Notes: generated by a model not told the origin, from the sequence alone. A DNA stretch of 64,000 nucleotides from Orthonyx spaldingii (GCA_013397795.1 VZTJ01001762.1:124143-188142); one strand, 5' to 3'. Positions 34,790-48,322 are shown, counted from the first letter of the stretch. Numbers and translations are program-made.

Positions 34790-36716
34790 AGAAATTGAGC
34801 AAAAAAGGCAAGAGGTTGGCATGACTGAGTCAAACATGCTGGTCAAACTAAATGGAAAGAAGCAATTACACAGGAAGTGGAAACTAGGACAAGGTGAAGC
34901 TGGAACTGAACCTGGCAAGAGATGCAAAGGAAAATAGAAAGTGCTTCTACAGGTATGTTAACCAGAAAAGTAAGGTCAAATAATGTGTACCTCCACCTTC
35001 AGATAAACAATACTGGAAAAATGGTAACAGTGGATGAGAAGAAGGCTGAGGTACTCAAAATTTTTTTGACTCAGTCTTCAACAGTAACCTCTCTTCCCAT
35101 ACCTCTCAAGTGGATGGACAGAGGAAGGGGACCGGGGGAGCGAAATGTGACAGCAGGTGGGAACTGGGGAAGCAAAGTGCTTCCTACTGTAAGTAAAGGT
35201 CAGATCATGACCACCTGAGGGACTGAATGTACCTAAGTCTATGGGACCTGATAAAATACATCCCATAATCCTGAGGGAATCGGCTGATGTAGTTGTCAAG
35301 ACACTCTCCATGGTATTTGAAAAGTCATGACATTCCCAGTGAAGTCCCAGGTGACTGAAAAATGAGAAACATTGTACCCATCTTTAAAAAGGGTAGAAAG
35401 GAGGATCCTGGAAACTATCAGCCTGTCAGTCTTACCTCTGTGCCCAGGAAGATGATGGAACAAATTCTCCTAGAAGCTATGCTAAGGCACATGGAGGACA
35501 GGGAAGTGATTAGAGACAGTCAGCACAGCTTCCCTAGGAGTCCTTCTATGATGAAGTGACTACATGAGTGGACAAGGGAAGAGTTACAGATGTCATTTAT
35601 TCGGACTTTTGTAAGGACTTTTACATGGTCCCCACAACATTCTTCTTTGTAAATTGGAAAGACATGGATTTAATGAATGGACTGTTAAGTGGATAAGGAA
35701 ATGGTTAAACTGTTGCATCCAGAGAGTAATGGTCAACCACTCAAAATCCAATGGACATCTGTGGTGTTCCTCAGGTGTCCATATTGGGACCAGTGCTATT
35801 TAATATCTTCAAGTGCACCCTCATCAAATTTGCTGATGACACCAAGCTGAGTGATGCAGTTGAGACACCTGAAGGATGGGATACCATCCAGAGGGACCTG
35901 GACAAGCTCAAGAAGTGGGCTCATGGGAATCTCATGAGTTTAACAAGATCAAGTGCAAGATGCTGCATCTGGGTCAGGAGAACTCCCAGTGTTAACACAG
36001 ACTCGGGATGAACAGACCAAGAGCAGCCCCGGCCGAGAAGGACTTGGGGGTGTTGTTGGATAAGAGACTGGACATGACCGGCCATGTGCACTTACAGCCC
36101 AGAAAGGCAAATGTGTCCTGGGCTGCATGCAAACTGTGATTGCCAGAAGGGCAAGAGAGGGGATTCTGCCCCTCTGCTCTGCTCTGGTGAGACCCAGCCT
36201 GGAGTGCTGCATCCATCTCGGGTCCTCAACACAGAAAGGACATCAACCTGTTAGAGCAAATCCAGAGGGAGTCACCAAGTTGAACAGAGGGATGGAGCAC
36301 CTCTGCTATGAGGAAAGGCTGAGATCATTGAGACTGGAGAAGAGAAGGTTTCAGGGTGACCTAACTGTGGCCTTCCAGTACCCGAAGGAAAGCTACAGGA
36401 AAGCTACGGCAAGACTATTTGTACAAGAGTATATAGTGACAGGACAAGGGAAACAGTTTTAAACTGAGAAAGAGTAGGTTTAGATTAGACATCAGGAAGC
36501 AATTCTTTACTGTGAAAGTGGCGAGGCACTGGAAGAAGAGAAAGAGAAACTGCCCAGAGAAGTTGTGGATGCCCTATCCCTGGAGGTGTTCAGCTGGATG
36601 AGTGATTTGAACAAGCTGGTCTAGTGGAAGGTGTCCCTGTCCAAGGCAGGAGATTAGAACTAGACCATCTTAAGGTCCCTTCTAACCCAAACCATTCTAT
36701 GGTTGTGTGATATTTT
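34790..36716 (+). mobile_element. CR1 LINE, ~1.9 kb with dead reverse transcriptase
   Basis: This is the longest CR1 in the window. Blocks in order: the region before the reverse transcriptase (GCAAGAGATGCAAAGGAAAA and TTCTACAGGTATGTTAACCA near 34915-34965; VTVDEKKAEVL); the RT start (IVPIFKKGRKEDPGNYQPVS near 35371); SVPRKMMEQILLEA and DREVIRDSQHSF; GVPQVSILGPVLFNIF near 35763; the catalytic FADDTKLS (FADD at 35829-35840); WAHGNLMS; then ILPLCSALVRPSLECCIH near 36165, YEERLRSL, and the 3' tail ending CCAAACCATTCTATGG near 36702. Defects: in-frame stops and frameshifts, loss of the conserved Gly in the PQGS-like motif (here PQVS), and a deletion of about eight residues between LFNIF and the FADD block. 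There is also an internal deletion near 34880. The 5' half of the full element (ORF1 and endonuclease) is absent. Confidence 0.94.
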
Positions 36717-36816
36717 TTCCTTTTTTTCCCCCTTTTTTACCCCACCAAATTTGACATTCTATGGTTGTATGATATTTTTCCCCCTTTTTCCCCTTTTTTA
36801 CCCCATTAAATTTGAC
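36694..36816. repeat. Tandem duplication of CR1 3' junction, unit ~62 bp
   Basis: Copy one (36694-36755) begins ATTCTATGGTTGTGTGATAT, passes through a T/C-rich stretch and ends ACCCCACCAAATTTGAC. Copy two (36756-36816) begins ATTCTATGGTTGTATGATAT and ends ACCCCATTAAATTTGAC. The unit joins the last bases of the CR1 tail to the adjoining T/C-rich flank, so duplication happened after, or together with, insertion. Differences are a few substitutions and one-base changes in the pyrimidine runs. Confidence 0.88.
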
Positions 36817-37587
36817 AGAGCCTGGTAGTTGCCTAGAAGAGTTAAAACTCCTAGTTACACAGCTAAATTCTAGATTGTGACCAGGACGTGACAGAAAACA
36901 TAAGATTCATCAGGTCTGTAAGTGGAAGTTTCTCACCCAAAAACCACTTTCTAGACATGACAGGAGCAAGGCAGTGATCCCTAGAGTCAGACTTTTACAT
37001 TCTGGTTTCTCATTGGTGAACTTGCTTGGTGCCTTATAGTTTAAAGCTACTTCTCACCTGTGTCCTTCATGATATAAGTTCTTAAAGGCAACATTGGGAT
37101 AGAAGCCAATTTATACCTCGTTGCTGAAGATGGGGGACCAACCTAGAAGAGAAATTTGAGATTTACATGGTCAGATACAGCTTGTAAGAGCCTAATTGAC
37201 TTTCTAGCTCTACAGAACTATCTTAGACTGCAGTTCATATTTTATTTTTGCTATTTAACTGAAAAATATAAACTCATCACATAATGTCTCGCAATCTGTG
37301 TGTTTCAATCAGATACTTCAAAGTATCTTGTCTCTTTATGAGAAGAAAAAGTACTATGAAACAAGATTTTTTTATATAGCTCTTGTAGATTATCTGCAGG
37401 AATTAACAGAGACGTTCACTGCAAAACACAAATGTGCACATTTCGAACATCCTGATCATATAAAACTCTCAAACTCCTATGCAGTTATGAAGAAACTGAC
37501 CAATTACTTATCCTCTCTCCTATCTATAAACATTGAATTTTCTTCATTAAAAGCAAGGAAACATGATTGGAATAAAGGTGTGTCTGG
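36817..37587. other. Unique spacer between two plus-strand CR1 copies
   Basis: No gene or repeat recognised. A 100-codon frame (37298-37600) has no domain and runs into the next CR1. Confidence 0.6.
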
Positions 37588-37823
37588 AGAGTTAGGCTAG
37601 AAATTAAGAAAATGTTCTTCACCCAGAGGGTTTTTGGGCATTAGAACAGGCTCCCCAGGAAAGTAGTCACAGCACCAAACCTGACAGAGTTCAAGATGCA
37701 TTTGGACAATGCTCTCAGGCATATGGTGAGATTCTTGGGGATAGTGCTGTGCAGGGCCAGAAGTTGGACTTTGATGGTCCCTGTGGGTCCCTTCCAACTC
37801 CAGAATTCTATGATTCTATGATG
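37588..37823 (+). mobile_element. CR1 LINE 3' end
   Basis: A 5'-truncated copy of about 235 bp. It starts in the C-terminal coding part (TTCTTCACCCAGAGGGTTTT, then GAACAGGCTCCCCAGGAAAG, CCTGACAGAGTTCAAGATGC), passes through the tail GTGGGTCCCTTCCAACTCCA, and ends in ATTCTATGATTCTATGATG at 37805-37823. The clean double octamer marks a complete 3' end. Confidence 0.92.
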
Positions 37824-39306
37824 TTTAATCTATACGAACCTTCATTTTAATTGTCTATGGACATAAAATGATTACTGCTTAAATACATTGCAATGTTGCT
37901 CGTATAATTCTTTAAAAAATGGTAATTTCTTAGGATTTCAAGTTCCAAGTTTTTATTGGAATAAATAGATCCAGTTTGAAAGAGTTCCCTTCTCATAATG
38001 ATACTCTGAGCTAACAACGAAAAATGAAAAGCAAAATTTGATCTTGACAAGATAGAAAGCTTGACAAACATGTTTTCCTACAAAAATGGAATTAATCTTT
38101 TAAAATTGGTTGTCACTCTGCTGTGCATGGCAGGAGAGACCAAGAGGGCATTTATAAATTATGGAAGGCAGAGTGCCAGTAGACAGTGAATTTTTATAGA
38201 TGTGCTTGACTAGAAAGAAAAATGAATTTGTAATTAAGGATTCTTTTCCTGGATTTATTCTTCAAAGATAGCTGTGAGGTATAACATATAGGAATAGTTT
38301 TCAGTGGAGGGGTGAAGCTGTCTAAGCATCATTTCAAGAGCAAAATTGAAGTGTTTCATGGCAGAAGATTTTAAATGTTTTATTCTCCCTTAGAAGCTTT
38401 TCCATTATTACAAAAACAATGTATGAAGGACATTTTTCTATCAGAAAAAGTACTAAGGCATAAAGCCTCTTTCAAGAGATTTCTGAAGGTGCTTCATTTA
38501 AAGTCTAATAGTTTAGCCTAAATAGAGAAGATATTTTAAAAACTGTGAAAAAAAAACCAAGTTACATTTCAGTCTTACTACATCGTAATAGAATGAGGAC
38601 ATGAACAAATGTCCTCATGTAGATGAAAGATATGTTGAAAAATACATTTCTTCATTAAAAAGATCTTTAATGAATATTGTGGTTTTATGCATATGGTAAT
38701 CTTGTAGTTTAAGTATAATGACAAATACTTGGGGCACAAAATTTTATTTCACCCCTTAAAATTTTGGTTATTTCAACTTATAAATTATTCATTGTGAATA
38801 TTTTACTGCTTTGTTAAGCTGTTGGAATTTGAGAAGAATATTTTTTTTTCTTTATGAAACTTCCTATCACATACTCAATACCACTTTAAATAACTATATG
38901 TTAGATTCCATTATTTTTTAAGGTATGACTAGACCTTGCCTCAGTGTCTCCAAACTCATAATGATACTGATCTCCATTACTGTTATGCTATTACGATTTT
39001 TAAGTCAGAGCATAGAATGATAATGTGGAAAAAAGAATCGAAACATGTAGGGGTAAAAAAGGTAGAGAGTTTAAATTATCTAGAAGACATAGAGAATGGA
39101 CATAAGATATAATATATCATTGCTTACACTGCATTCTATGAAATGTTATTATGCAGCCATGGTACTCTTAGAAAATCTTAGAAATTTTCACTGGAGCTGA
39201 GATTATGTGAGTTATGCTCACATAAACCAGGGTCAGACTTCCATTAAGGGGTGACTTTATTCAGTATTACTAATGTGGTAAGGATCAGTGGAGATGAAAA
39301 TTTTAA

Positions 39307-39329
39307 ACACACACACACATACACACACC
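39307..39329. repeat. (AC)n microsatellite
   Basis: Eleven AC units with one T interruption. Confidence 0.85.
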
Positions 39330-42300
39330 CTCTTTTTGTTTTTCTCAACTTTATAATATCTCACTTTTGAAATGTAATGAGTCTTGACAAAAAATATCTG
39401 TGTAAGAGGCTCACATCAAGCAGGGAAGCAGCATTAGTTTTGAAATTTAGAGAACTTTGCTAGGACTTTAATAAGGACCTTGCTAGATTCTCTACATTCA
39501 GATCCTATATCCAGTGGGATATATTTTGATATTTCAAAGACAGAATTTGAAAAATAGTTTTGAACCATATGTAATTTCCTTCAGAAGCACAATAAAAATG
39601 AAACAAAAATATCCTGAGTACCAAAGATCATTATTTGGCTGTCTCTAACCTTGTGCATAGACAAATTACCTTGAAAATCAGAGCAGCACAAAGAGAATTC
39701 AAACACTCAACAAAGGGCATGTGGGAGAGATTGTCTGCTTTTACTGACTAATATACTCTACTGCTTTATAAGAGGTCCTCCCATTAAATTTCAGTTGTCA
39801 CCAGTCAAAAAAAGATATATAATGTAGGGTTTGTGCAATTACCTTGATTCAAGAGGTTTCTATGCTTGGACATTTTTATTCTCTCAGAGAATTCCTGTTC
39901 ACTTATTGGTTTCCATCAGCAAGAATGAAATAACAATGTTGTGGTATTGTTTTTGGGATTTTTTTATGTGCAACAAATACACTTGCACAAATAAATGTCT
40001 CAAAAGCACCATTCACAATTGGCTTTCAGCATGAAATAGCACAACACACAGAACATGTTGGAACATTAGTCTGGTTTCATACAGTGCTTTTCAAATGGTG
40101 TGATAAGATGTCTTTTCAAAACTGAAGACTGAATGATGGAAGCATATTGACTTGAAGGTAAGATTTGCCTCTTTTTGTTATTCCATGTGTCATTACAAGC
40201 TTTAGACATTAGAACAAGTTTTATATAAATTATGCACTCTGCAAGAACTGCCTTTACTCTAAGAAAAGTGTCAGAAGCCAGACAAGATAGCTAGGCAAAA
40301 AGCAGTCTAATTTAAAATCTGTCAGAAATAAAGAGTCCTCCTGGTAAGATACTCTGTGACAAGGTCTTAGATAAGAGATCACATCTAAACCACAACTTCT
40401 GTATAAAAGTAACAGCTTCAACTCAATTGTTTTTATAACCCCTTATTTGCACCAGAATTGAATTATATCTACTTCACCTGACAAAGACAGCAGAATACTG
40501 TAGTCAAATTCAATAGGATTACACCAGCTATTAGAACTAGAGAGCTAGATTCTCTGCTATGCTATACCTGCAGATTTGTACATCTACAGAATGTCTAGAT
40601 GGGGAATTTTAAACAAGATCTGAATGATGGCATTTGATTTTGTGGTGTGACGCATAAGAACCATATCACTTGTAGAAACTGCATTCCACAAAATTCTTTT
40701 TTGAAATGAGTACACAGAATTCCAAGTTTTATTTGTTACATAGTCTCCAAAGCATTTGAGGTTCGTTAATGGCTGTTATGAGTCCTTCCACTCTTTGATG
40801 CTGGTATCTTATCAAGTCGGCACCAGAGCCCAGAAGCTTCCTCTTCTATTCTGTTGTAGAACAGAAGTGTTTTTCCTTTGTCATGGAGAAAGGCAGTCAT
40901 TTCAATGATACACTAGAGAACATATGCTGAATCAGCAGCAAAGAGACGGTGAGCTCTCCAGTATTCCCAACCACTCCTGTTTGACTGTAAACTCTGGAAA
41001 TCCCCACCAGAGTGCAAATTTTTCCTAAGGACTAATCCATGGGGATTACTAGGGTGCTGGAGAAGGACATCTCGTTCTTTCAGGATCTCCGGAATTCTCT
41101 CATCAAATGTAAGTGTACCTTTAATCATAAAACCTGTCCTGCCTCAGATTTCTCATCCATCTTTAGATTTCTCATCTCATTTTCTGCTGAACTCAGAAAT
41201 GGTATGCAAATTATTTGTATAGCTGACCAGTTAGAACAGTTGTCTGAGACCTCAGAACGATCCTTACACGAAGAACAAACCCTCGGAGTATAACCCTATC
41301 TTTTAAAACAGAACAAAGTCTATAAGTACAGGAGATTCAAAATTTCTTCACTTGTGAAGACAAACAGAAGTCATAATGCTTTCCATGCTGATTTCTTTTT
41401 GAGGAAGATGAAAATATATAAATTAAATAAAAGTGATGATGAGATACATTTCAACTTAATTCATACATTTAGGCTGATATGCATTCAAAGCCATCTGACC
41501 TGTTTTAGGAGTTGAACTGACCTATAAATATGGTTTTTTCTCTATTTTTATTTCCATCAGAAGGCGCTGATATAGTAATCTAAGACTTATACATTTAGAT
41601 TTTTAAATGTCTAAGCTCTAAGATGTGACTCATGGTCAAGATACTGTCACTCAGAACAAGCACCTGCAATGACAGATTTCAGCTTATTCTTATCCATTTA
41701 ACTTCTTCCCAGGTGTCCTCTAAGGCTAACAGTAACATTGCCTCAAATGTTACACATTTGAAGCCAGACTTTCAAAAAGCACATCAGTGAATTGAAGGCT
41801 TGTGAAAACAAACACCAAATCCAGTATTAAACCAGATCAGATGATTCTGTGCATTCTCTGGTTGGTCTGCAGACTTCTCAGTTCTGCTGTCTCCAAGGCT
41901 TTTTATAGGTCTGATGATTTTAGTTCAGATGTTTCTCCCAAATTTCACCAATATTCAAGTGACAAAACCCCATGTTAATCCTGGGCCTGAAATTCAAGTA
42001 TCTGGAGACCACAGAATTCTGTGCTAAATTTTGCAGCAATCCCATATTGGCATCACTGTCAATGTCAGACAGTGGGGAAAACAAGACTCTACTGTCTTCA
42101 ATATTGTGATTCTGTCCTCAAACTTAATAGCATTGATACTGTTATTCAGTCATTTTAAGATACAAAATAAGCCATAAACCAGGATCCTGGCACTGGAAAG
42201 TGGAGTCAAAGGAGACCACAGATCTGAACTAAGATCTCCCTCTTTTCTGTTCTAGATAAGAATGTGGTATGTCCCTGTATTTTCCCCACATCAATTATTG

Positions 42301-44941
42301 AATTAATTCCAGCAGAGCAGAGGAAAAAACAAGGACGGAGGAGAAGCCTAACCCCTCTGTAATCAGACACCACCTTTTTACCAATTTTCTAAGTCTGTCC
42401 AGATCCCAGCATCCAAATTCAAGAAATTTCATAGATGTTGAGAAGGATCAAGCAACATGCATAGCCATGTAATAGTCCCAGTGCACTTTGAATTAAATAT
42501 AAACTCAGCAGGAACTCGTAAAGCATTGCACAGAACAGCAACAACAATTATTCTTAACTGTAGGCCCAGCTGGCTCCCAATCTTAAACCAGCACGAGTTT
42601 TGCTAATAACCATGGCAATACCAGAAAAATAAATACCTTTGCTCAACACAATCATTATTTACTTGCATCCACCCCACTGATGTGATTTAACTTGAACTCT
42701 TTATTCTATCTGCTCTCCTCATGTCTCCCAACCAGGGTATCGAGGACATACGACACTAAGGTATATGCTGAACAACTGCATTGTTCCCACATTGCAGGAG
42801 ATCCACCAGCTAGAGCTGGGAGCAATGAATTGAAAAGGAATATGGGAAATTCTATATAGGTCTCTCTTATTTAGTTAGTTTACTTCATAGACTGAATATA
42901 AACTTGTGTATAATGTAAGGAATATTATCAGTGATGGCAACATTGGGGACTATGATTTGTGTCAGGAAAGATGATCTCTCAGCAGGTATCTAGAATTTAA
43001 TTTTTATAAAATGAATACAAAATACAGTTTGCTACTCATAACAGTAAAGTTTTCAAGGAACGGGGGAGAAAAAGAATACCAAATTCTAAGTGCAACTGAG
43101 TCAGAATATGAAATTTTCGTGTCTCCAGGCTGTTAATTCAAGAGAGGTGTAGACTGGCAATTGCTAGAAATTAAATGGAAAGTAAGTTGTGACATTCTGT
43201 CAAATTTCACCTACAAGTGCAGAATACTGATAAAAATAAACTCAGTTCAACCTTTCTGTTTCCACAAAGCATGAAAATAGAAGATTGAGGTTATTTTTCC
43301 AGTGTAATAAAAATGAATCTGTTTAATAGATGCAAACTGAAAAACAAGTTTTGCAATTCTGACTAGTGTATTAATCACACTTCCTATATTCAGGAATGCA
43401 GAGTAACATTTTCAAAAGTGTCCAAGATTTTTCACTGGCCAGACTTTAAGTTCTGTTTAAAAGTTTGGGTTTAGATCAAATTAAATGTGCAGAACAGCAG
43501 TTCCCAGCCATCACTGGTCCTTAAGCAACAATTCTGTGAAAGTAGCATTTTTGAAGCAGCCCTGCATTGTCTGTCAAACTGTATTCAATTTTAAGCTTTC
43601 AGTTGCCTCTGAATGTGAACAATATCACAAGACCATACACAGCATTTCCCTTCAATGTACAAACTGGCTCTGAAACAACTTCAAGAGAAACAGATGAAGT
43701 TAGATATGTCAGTTTTACTAAAGGTATCTTAGACTATTAGAGCTTTACTTTTTAGCATGTTTATTCATTGTTCAAACCCAGTCTTCCAAGGTGAAACATG
43801 AAGATGGATTTTAATTCTTCCATGAAACCCCCCTGATTTCTGTGAAGCTTTTTTCAAGCATATAGTCATATGACTAACACAGACTTACAGCTCTTTGCAC
43901 CTCATTCTTTCTGAAGCAAAAACAGATAGGAAAATACCATTTGTCTCTATATTTGTCTTTTGTTGGCTCCAATATAGCAACATTGCTCTTAACATTCATT
44001 GTACTACCTTCTGTTTGTTTACATGCAAGAAAATATATGTAATATACTGGAATTCTTTAAGATAAACACCAACATGTTTCTCTTCATATAACACTTCTTT
44101 AACTCCTTCTTGATCCTCCTCTCTTCTTTTTTTTCTTTAAAGTTTTGCAATGACACATTTCAATTTTTTTGTGCAATTATTTGGCAGAATACCATTGTAG
44201 TGACTTCTGCAATCTGTGCAAGATCTTTGGAAAGTATTATTAGTTTTGCAAAACAGGACTTTTTGTGACCCAGAGGAGTGAAATCTTGTTTGTTTAAAAG
44301 CAAAAAATATTTCTTGAGGAAAAAATTGTTGCACTTTGTTTCCCACTCAGACAAAGGGGAAGATGGGAAAAGAGAAAGGAGGTTTTTGAAGTTTCCATCA
44401 GATGGTATACACGTGGCAATCATTTCTGGTGAAATAGTAGTACACAAATCCATTCTTCTCAGACCAATTTTGATTCTCCCTCTCTACCTGAGATTTACTG
44501 GTGCAATCTTTCTGTTGTAAGTATAATGCTTTACTGGACGGAATATGGGCACATAATTACATGGATCTCACATGTTTTCACATGCTTATAGTAGGGGAAG
44601 AGGAATTGAGATGAGGTAGTAGATTAGTTTACCTACTGCACTAACTTTAAATCAGTATAAATTTCCAGTGTAGGCAACATCTTACCTGGCTTCAACAGTC
44701 ACACTGTAGTGTGTAGGAGTTTTTCACACAGCAGCAAGAGCCAGACTGCTCTAAACACTTGCAGGCTCTGAAAAGGCTTTGGGAAAACTGGGACTGAGAA
44801 AACACAATGAACAACACTTGAGCTTTATGAGCAGCCGGCAAACCCCTGAGTGCAAACCAGTGGAAGTAGACTATCCAGCTAAAATGCCTAGAAGGACTTT
44901 GGTTTATGTGTAAGAAGAGTAAAATCTATTTTCAAACACTT

Positions 44942-44963
44942 AAAAAAAAAAAAAAAAAAAAAA
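44942..44963. repeat. Poly-A tract (22 A)
   Basis: The longest homopolymer in the window. The sequence before it (AAATCTATTTTCAAACACTT) shows no polyadenylation signal at the usual distance, so a retrocopy tail is not supported. Confidence 0.85.
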
Positions 44964-45817
44964 GCATTAAAGTGGCTTATATCCAAAACCAGAAAGATCT
45001 GTTTTTCATTCACAACACAAGATCAGTGTTGCAGCTGACCTATATTCCTAAAGAATTATTAGATCAAATGTCAGATTTAAGTGACCTAAATCTCCATGGA
45101 TGATGCAGACAGTCAGAACAGCACCACTGAACAAGGAACATGTCCTGATCATGTTAAATTGGTATGAAATTAGGCTGGCAAGCATTCAGTGCTACTCCAT
45201 TTCTTTCAGTTAGTCCGTTAAATGGCTTGTAAATAGCAACTCACCTCCCTTCAGAAGGAAAATTGAGAATAAAAAAATACATTAAAACACTCTAAAATAA
45301 GGAAAATATAGAATTAAGATTGCCCATAAAATCTTGATGGGTTTCCCTGTGTACGATGATAAGACCCCTTGGTCCTCAGGACATCTGTCTCATTCATTCC
45401 TAAAAGGAGACTACTAATTGAAAGAGCATATATGCCATGTTCTGTTTTGCCATAACTGCAATTTTTTTTTTGTAATTTTTAATTCAATAACTGTAAGGAT
45501 TTAAAACTCACAGTTGCCTGTCTCAAACACTGTTAAAACCACAGAATAACTTTGCAGAATGCAGCAGCAGAGTGGCACCGGTTCCAGACAAGGATTCCCT
45601 CTGTGGCAAACTGGGTGGAATGGCAACTGCTTGTACTCATATCACTGGTATCACCCCAAGATATGAGACTGATGACATCTGTGACCACTGAAGACCCCTT
45701 CACCACACACACTCCTGCCCCCAAATATGCCTCCATGGATTCCTGGAATCTGGGCTAGAAATTAAGCCACTTGATGGGAACATGAGATAAGAAAAAGGTG
45801 GTACTATTATCCAAACA

Positions 45818-46327
45818 TGTTGTGGTTTAACCCCAGCCAACGGCCAAGCCCCATGCAGTAATTTGTGAGGAACTGTTTCCTGTGGGATAGACTCACATTG
45901 GAGAAGTTTATGGAGAACTATGTGCCGTGGAAGGGAGCCCTCATTGGAGCATGGCAAGGACTCTTTTCCCTGAGCAGCAGCAGAAAAACATGTGATGAGC
46001 TGACCATAACCCCCATTCCCTGTGTCCCTGCACTGCTGGGAGGGAGGAGGTAGAGTTGAGAAGGAAGGGGGGTGAGGGAGAGGTGGGGTTTTTAAGGTCT
46101 TGTTTTGCTTCTCATTATCCTGCTCTGATTTTGTTAGCAATAAATTCAGTTATATCTCTAATTCTAGCCTGTTTTACCTGTGCTGGTATTTGGTGAGTTA
46201 TCTCTCCCATTTCTTATCTTAACTCATGAACTCTTTGTTATATTTGCTCTCCCCTTTTCAGTGTGGGAAGCAGTGAGAGAGCAGCTTTGTTGAATGCCAG
46301 GCAGCCAGACAGGGTCAACCCACTACA
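45818..46327 (+). mobile_element. Solo ERVL-type LTR, 510 bp
   Basis: It starts TGTTGTGGTTTAACCCC and ends GGGTCAACCCACTACA, giving imperfect inverted termini of about 16 bases typical of bird ERVL LTRs. A G-rich segment (46030-46090) leads to a TATA-like GTTTTTAAGG near 46088. AATAAA follows at 46139-46144, and then the family blocks TTCTTATCTTAACTCATGAA and GCTCTCCCC before the end. No matching 5-bp target duplication was found (AAACA on the left, TGACT on the right), so the flanks have mutated or recombined. No convincing gag/pol lies on either side. It is related to the copies at 4.8 and 18.2 kb but has a different U3. Confidence 0.87.
46139..46144 (+). terminator. LTR polyadenylation signal AATAAA
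   Basis: Canonical AATAAA about 50 bases after the TATA-like box, at the place expected for the R region of the solo LTR. Confidence 0.6.
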
Positions 46328-48322
46328 TGACTTCGACATATGGTCTCGTTTGCACCTAAATTCAGGTAGAGGCAGCTCTCGATAACTGGATCATAACACT
46401 AACCTTAAAACTGTTCTCTGAAGGGGATGATTAAATTCTTCTACTCATCCCATTGTGTTCTTCCTCCTAAGTGTCTGACAACTGATACTTTTTTTCCTTA
46501 AACTGTCCCTGACTGACGATGACCCAGGATAATCCCCATTTTGAAAACAGAGAAGGCAATGAGATATCCCAGCCAAATCTCACAATTCTGTACACTTCAT
46601 TTCAGGTCCTAAATACTTGACTGCTCTCCTAGGGGTTTCACTGAGCACTTCCCCACACAGTTCACAGGTCTCAGAGGGTGACAAGCATCTGCAAACTACA
46701 ACTCAAGGCCTTCAGTCAGGCCCTAGGAGACAAACTATGAGACATTTAGGGATCAAAATAAGACTGGATTTAGTGTCTTGCCTAATGTCCAAAGAAGTTC
46801 TGTAAACCAGGCAGAGTCAGCAGTCACTTCTTCAAGGGGAATGCATATCATTTGGAAGAAGGCTTGGCTTGCAATGCCACCTTATTCCATACTTTGCTTA
46901 TAATTGAGCTGAGGAAGTCACAAACTGCAATGTCCTTCACAGACACTACAAACTTGGATCATGATAAATCTGGTCATGACCCAACACTACACACTGAATA
47001 ATTAAAAAGCAATCTTAATCCTAGCCTATTCTGATTTACAACTGTGTAGCATTATAATTTCCAAATTTAAGAGGTCAAGCATGAATGAACAAAAAAAAAC
47101 CAGAACAGACAAATCTCACTGTGTGACACCACACACAGCCTTTTGGCAGTGTTTTGGAGAGGCACTAGGACTTTGTGAAAGTCCTGCATTAAAACCCTTC
47201 TTGTTTCCAATCAGCCTACTATCTCATTCAGTATCTCTCAATGTACAGCAATAGCTTTTCTAAAATATATGTGGAGATGATGTCTATAAGTTTTTAATTG
47301 ATATAGAACTGCCCAGTTTAGGAAATGTGAGCATTTTTAGTTGCTCTAAGCAGGCTTGGATTTAAGACTTTAAGGATTCATAGTCTAAAGAAACATCTCC
47401 CAAACTTTTCTGGTCATTGCGGAAATCTATTTTGAGACAAGTCACAGAAAGAATCACTTGAAACGATCTCACCACAGCCTCAAGTTACTCTTCTGAAATA
47501 TCTCTCAAGTATTTTCTCCAAAGCTGGCCTCTAAGCCTCTGACCATAAGAATGCCTTTGAAGCTCCATAACAGGAACTGTGGAGTCTCTTCCTGGTGTTA
47601 CTCAGAAATCCAGTAATTTGAGGAGCAGATCTTGAAAGCAACTCTGTAAAACTCCAGACAGCTGCTTTGTTTTCTCTCAATGCAGCTTTATCAGGTTTGT
47701 TTGTTGCTTATAGATTTTGCGTATTCTGTCCTAGTTTTAGGACTAGATGAAAGACCTTCAGACAATTAATGATTTCAGATGGTCCACAGAGATGCAGGTA
47801 TACTTTCTTTCACACAGCAGTTGTCATTATAAACATTTCCCAGATCCCCTGCACAATACTGGAGGACAGATAAGCTGCACCCACATAGCTTTCTGCCTGA
47901 AGATGCCAACACACAGTAGAAATGGTTAAATTTCTTTTCAGAATGTTCTTTATCAACCTTTTAAGGTAAGATCTCCTGAAAGCAGTGGTAGAAAGCTATA
48001 TAGGCATGCAAAAGAGCAGATATATTGTTCAGAAGTCAAATTAATATGAGACACTGAGTCAAGAGTAACTGTACCAATAAATGGAATTCACTTTCTTTAT
48101 GTATTGGTACATGGTGTTGGTTTGGTACCATGAAGGATCATGTATATCATACAGTTTATAGATGGCTACAGCAAGGCAGTATTTCTGTCTTGTTCATCAT
48201 GGCATCCATTGATAAAAAACTTCCCACACCAGACTGACAACTATTTGAAGAAGTGACAATACAAAATGAATTGATAAAATGTTATTTTTAATTCTTTTTG
48301 GGGAATCAAATCTGTCTCAAAT

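Larger units (their letters stand above)
37824..45817. other. Unique AT-rich DNA
   Basis: About 8 kb without recognised genes or interspersed repeats. It contains an (AC)n run at 39307-39329 and a 22-A tract at 44942-44963. Open frames stay under about 100 codons except shadows of the next LTR. Confidence 0.65.

Noticed and set aside
44942..44963. Poly-A as the tail of a processed pseudogene
   Set aside because: No upstream polyadenylation signal, gene-like sequence or flanking duplication; avian CR1 also rarely makes poly-A retrocopies.
45552..45758. A 68-codon frame ending 60 bp before the LTR at 45818, considered as a retroviral C-terminus
   Set aside because: No domain is recognisable, and the purine tract at about 45784-45801 does not abut the LTR as a polypurine tract must. 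The LTR is better read as solo.
45700..46140. A 146-codon minus-strand frame
   Set aside because: It is antisense to the LTR and arises from its G-rich plus strand.
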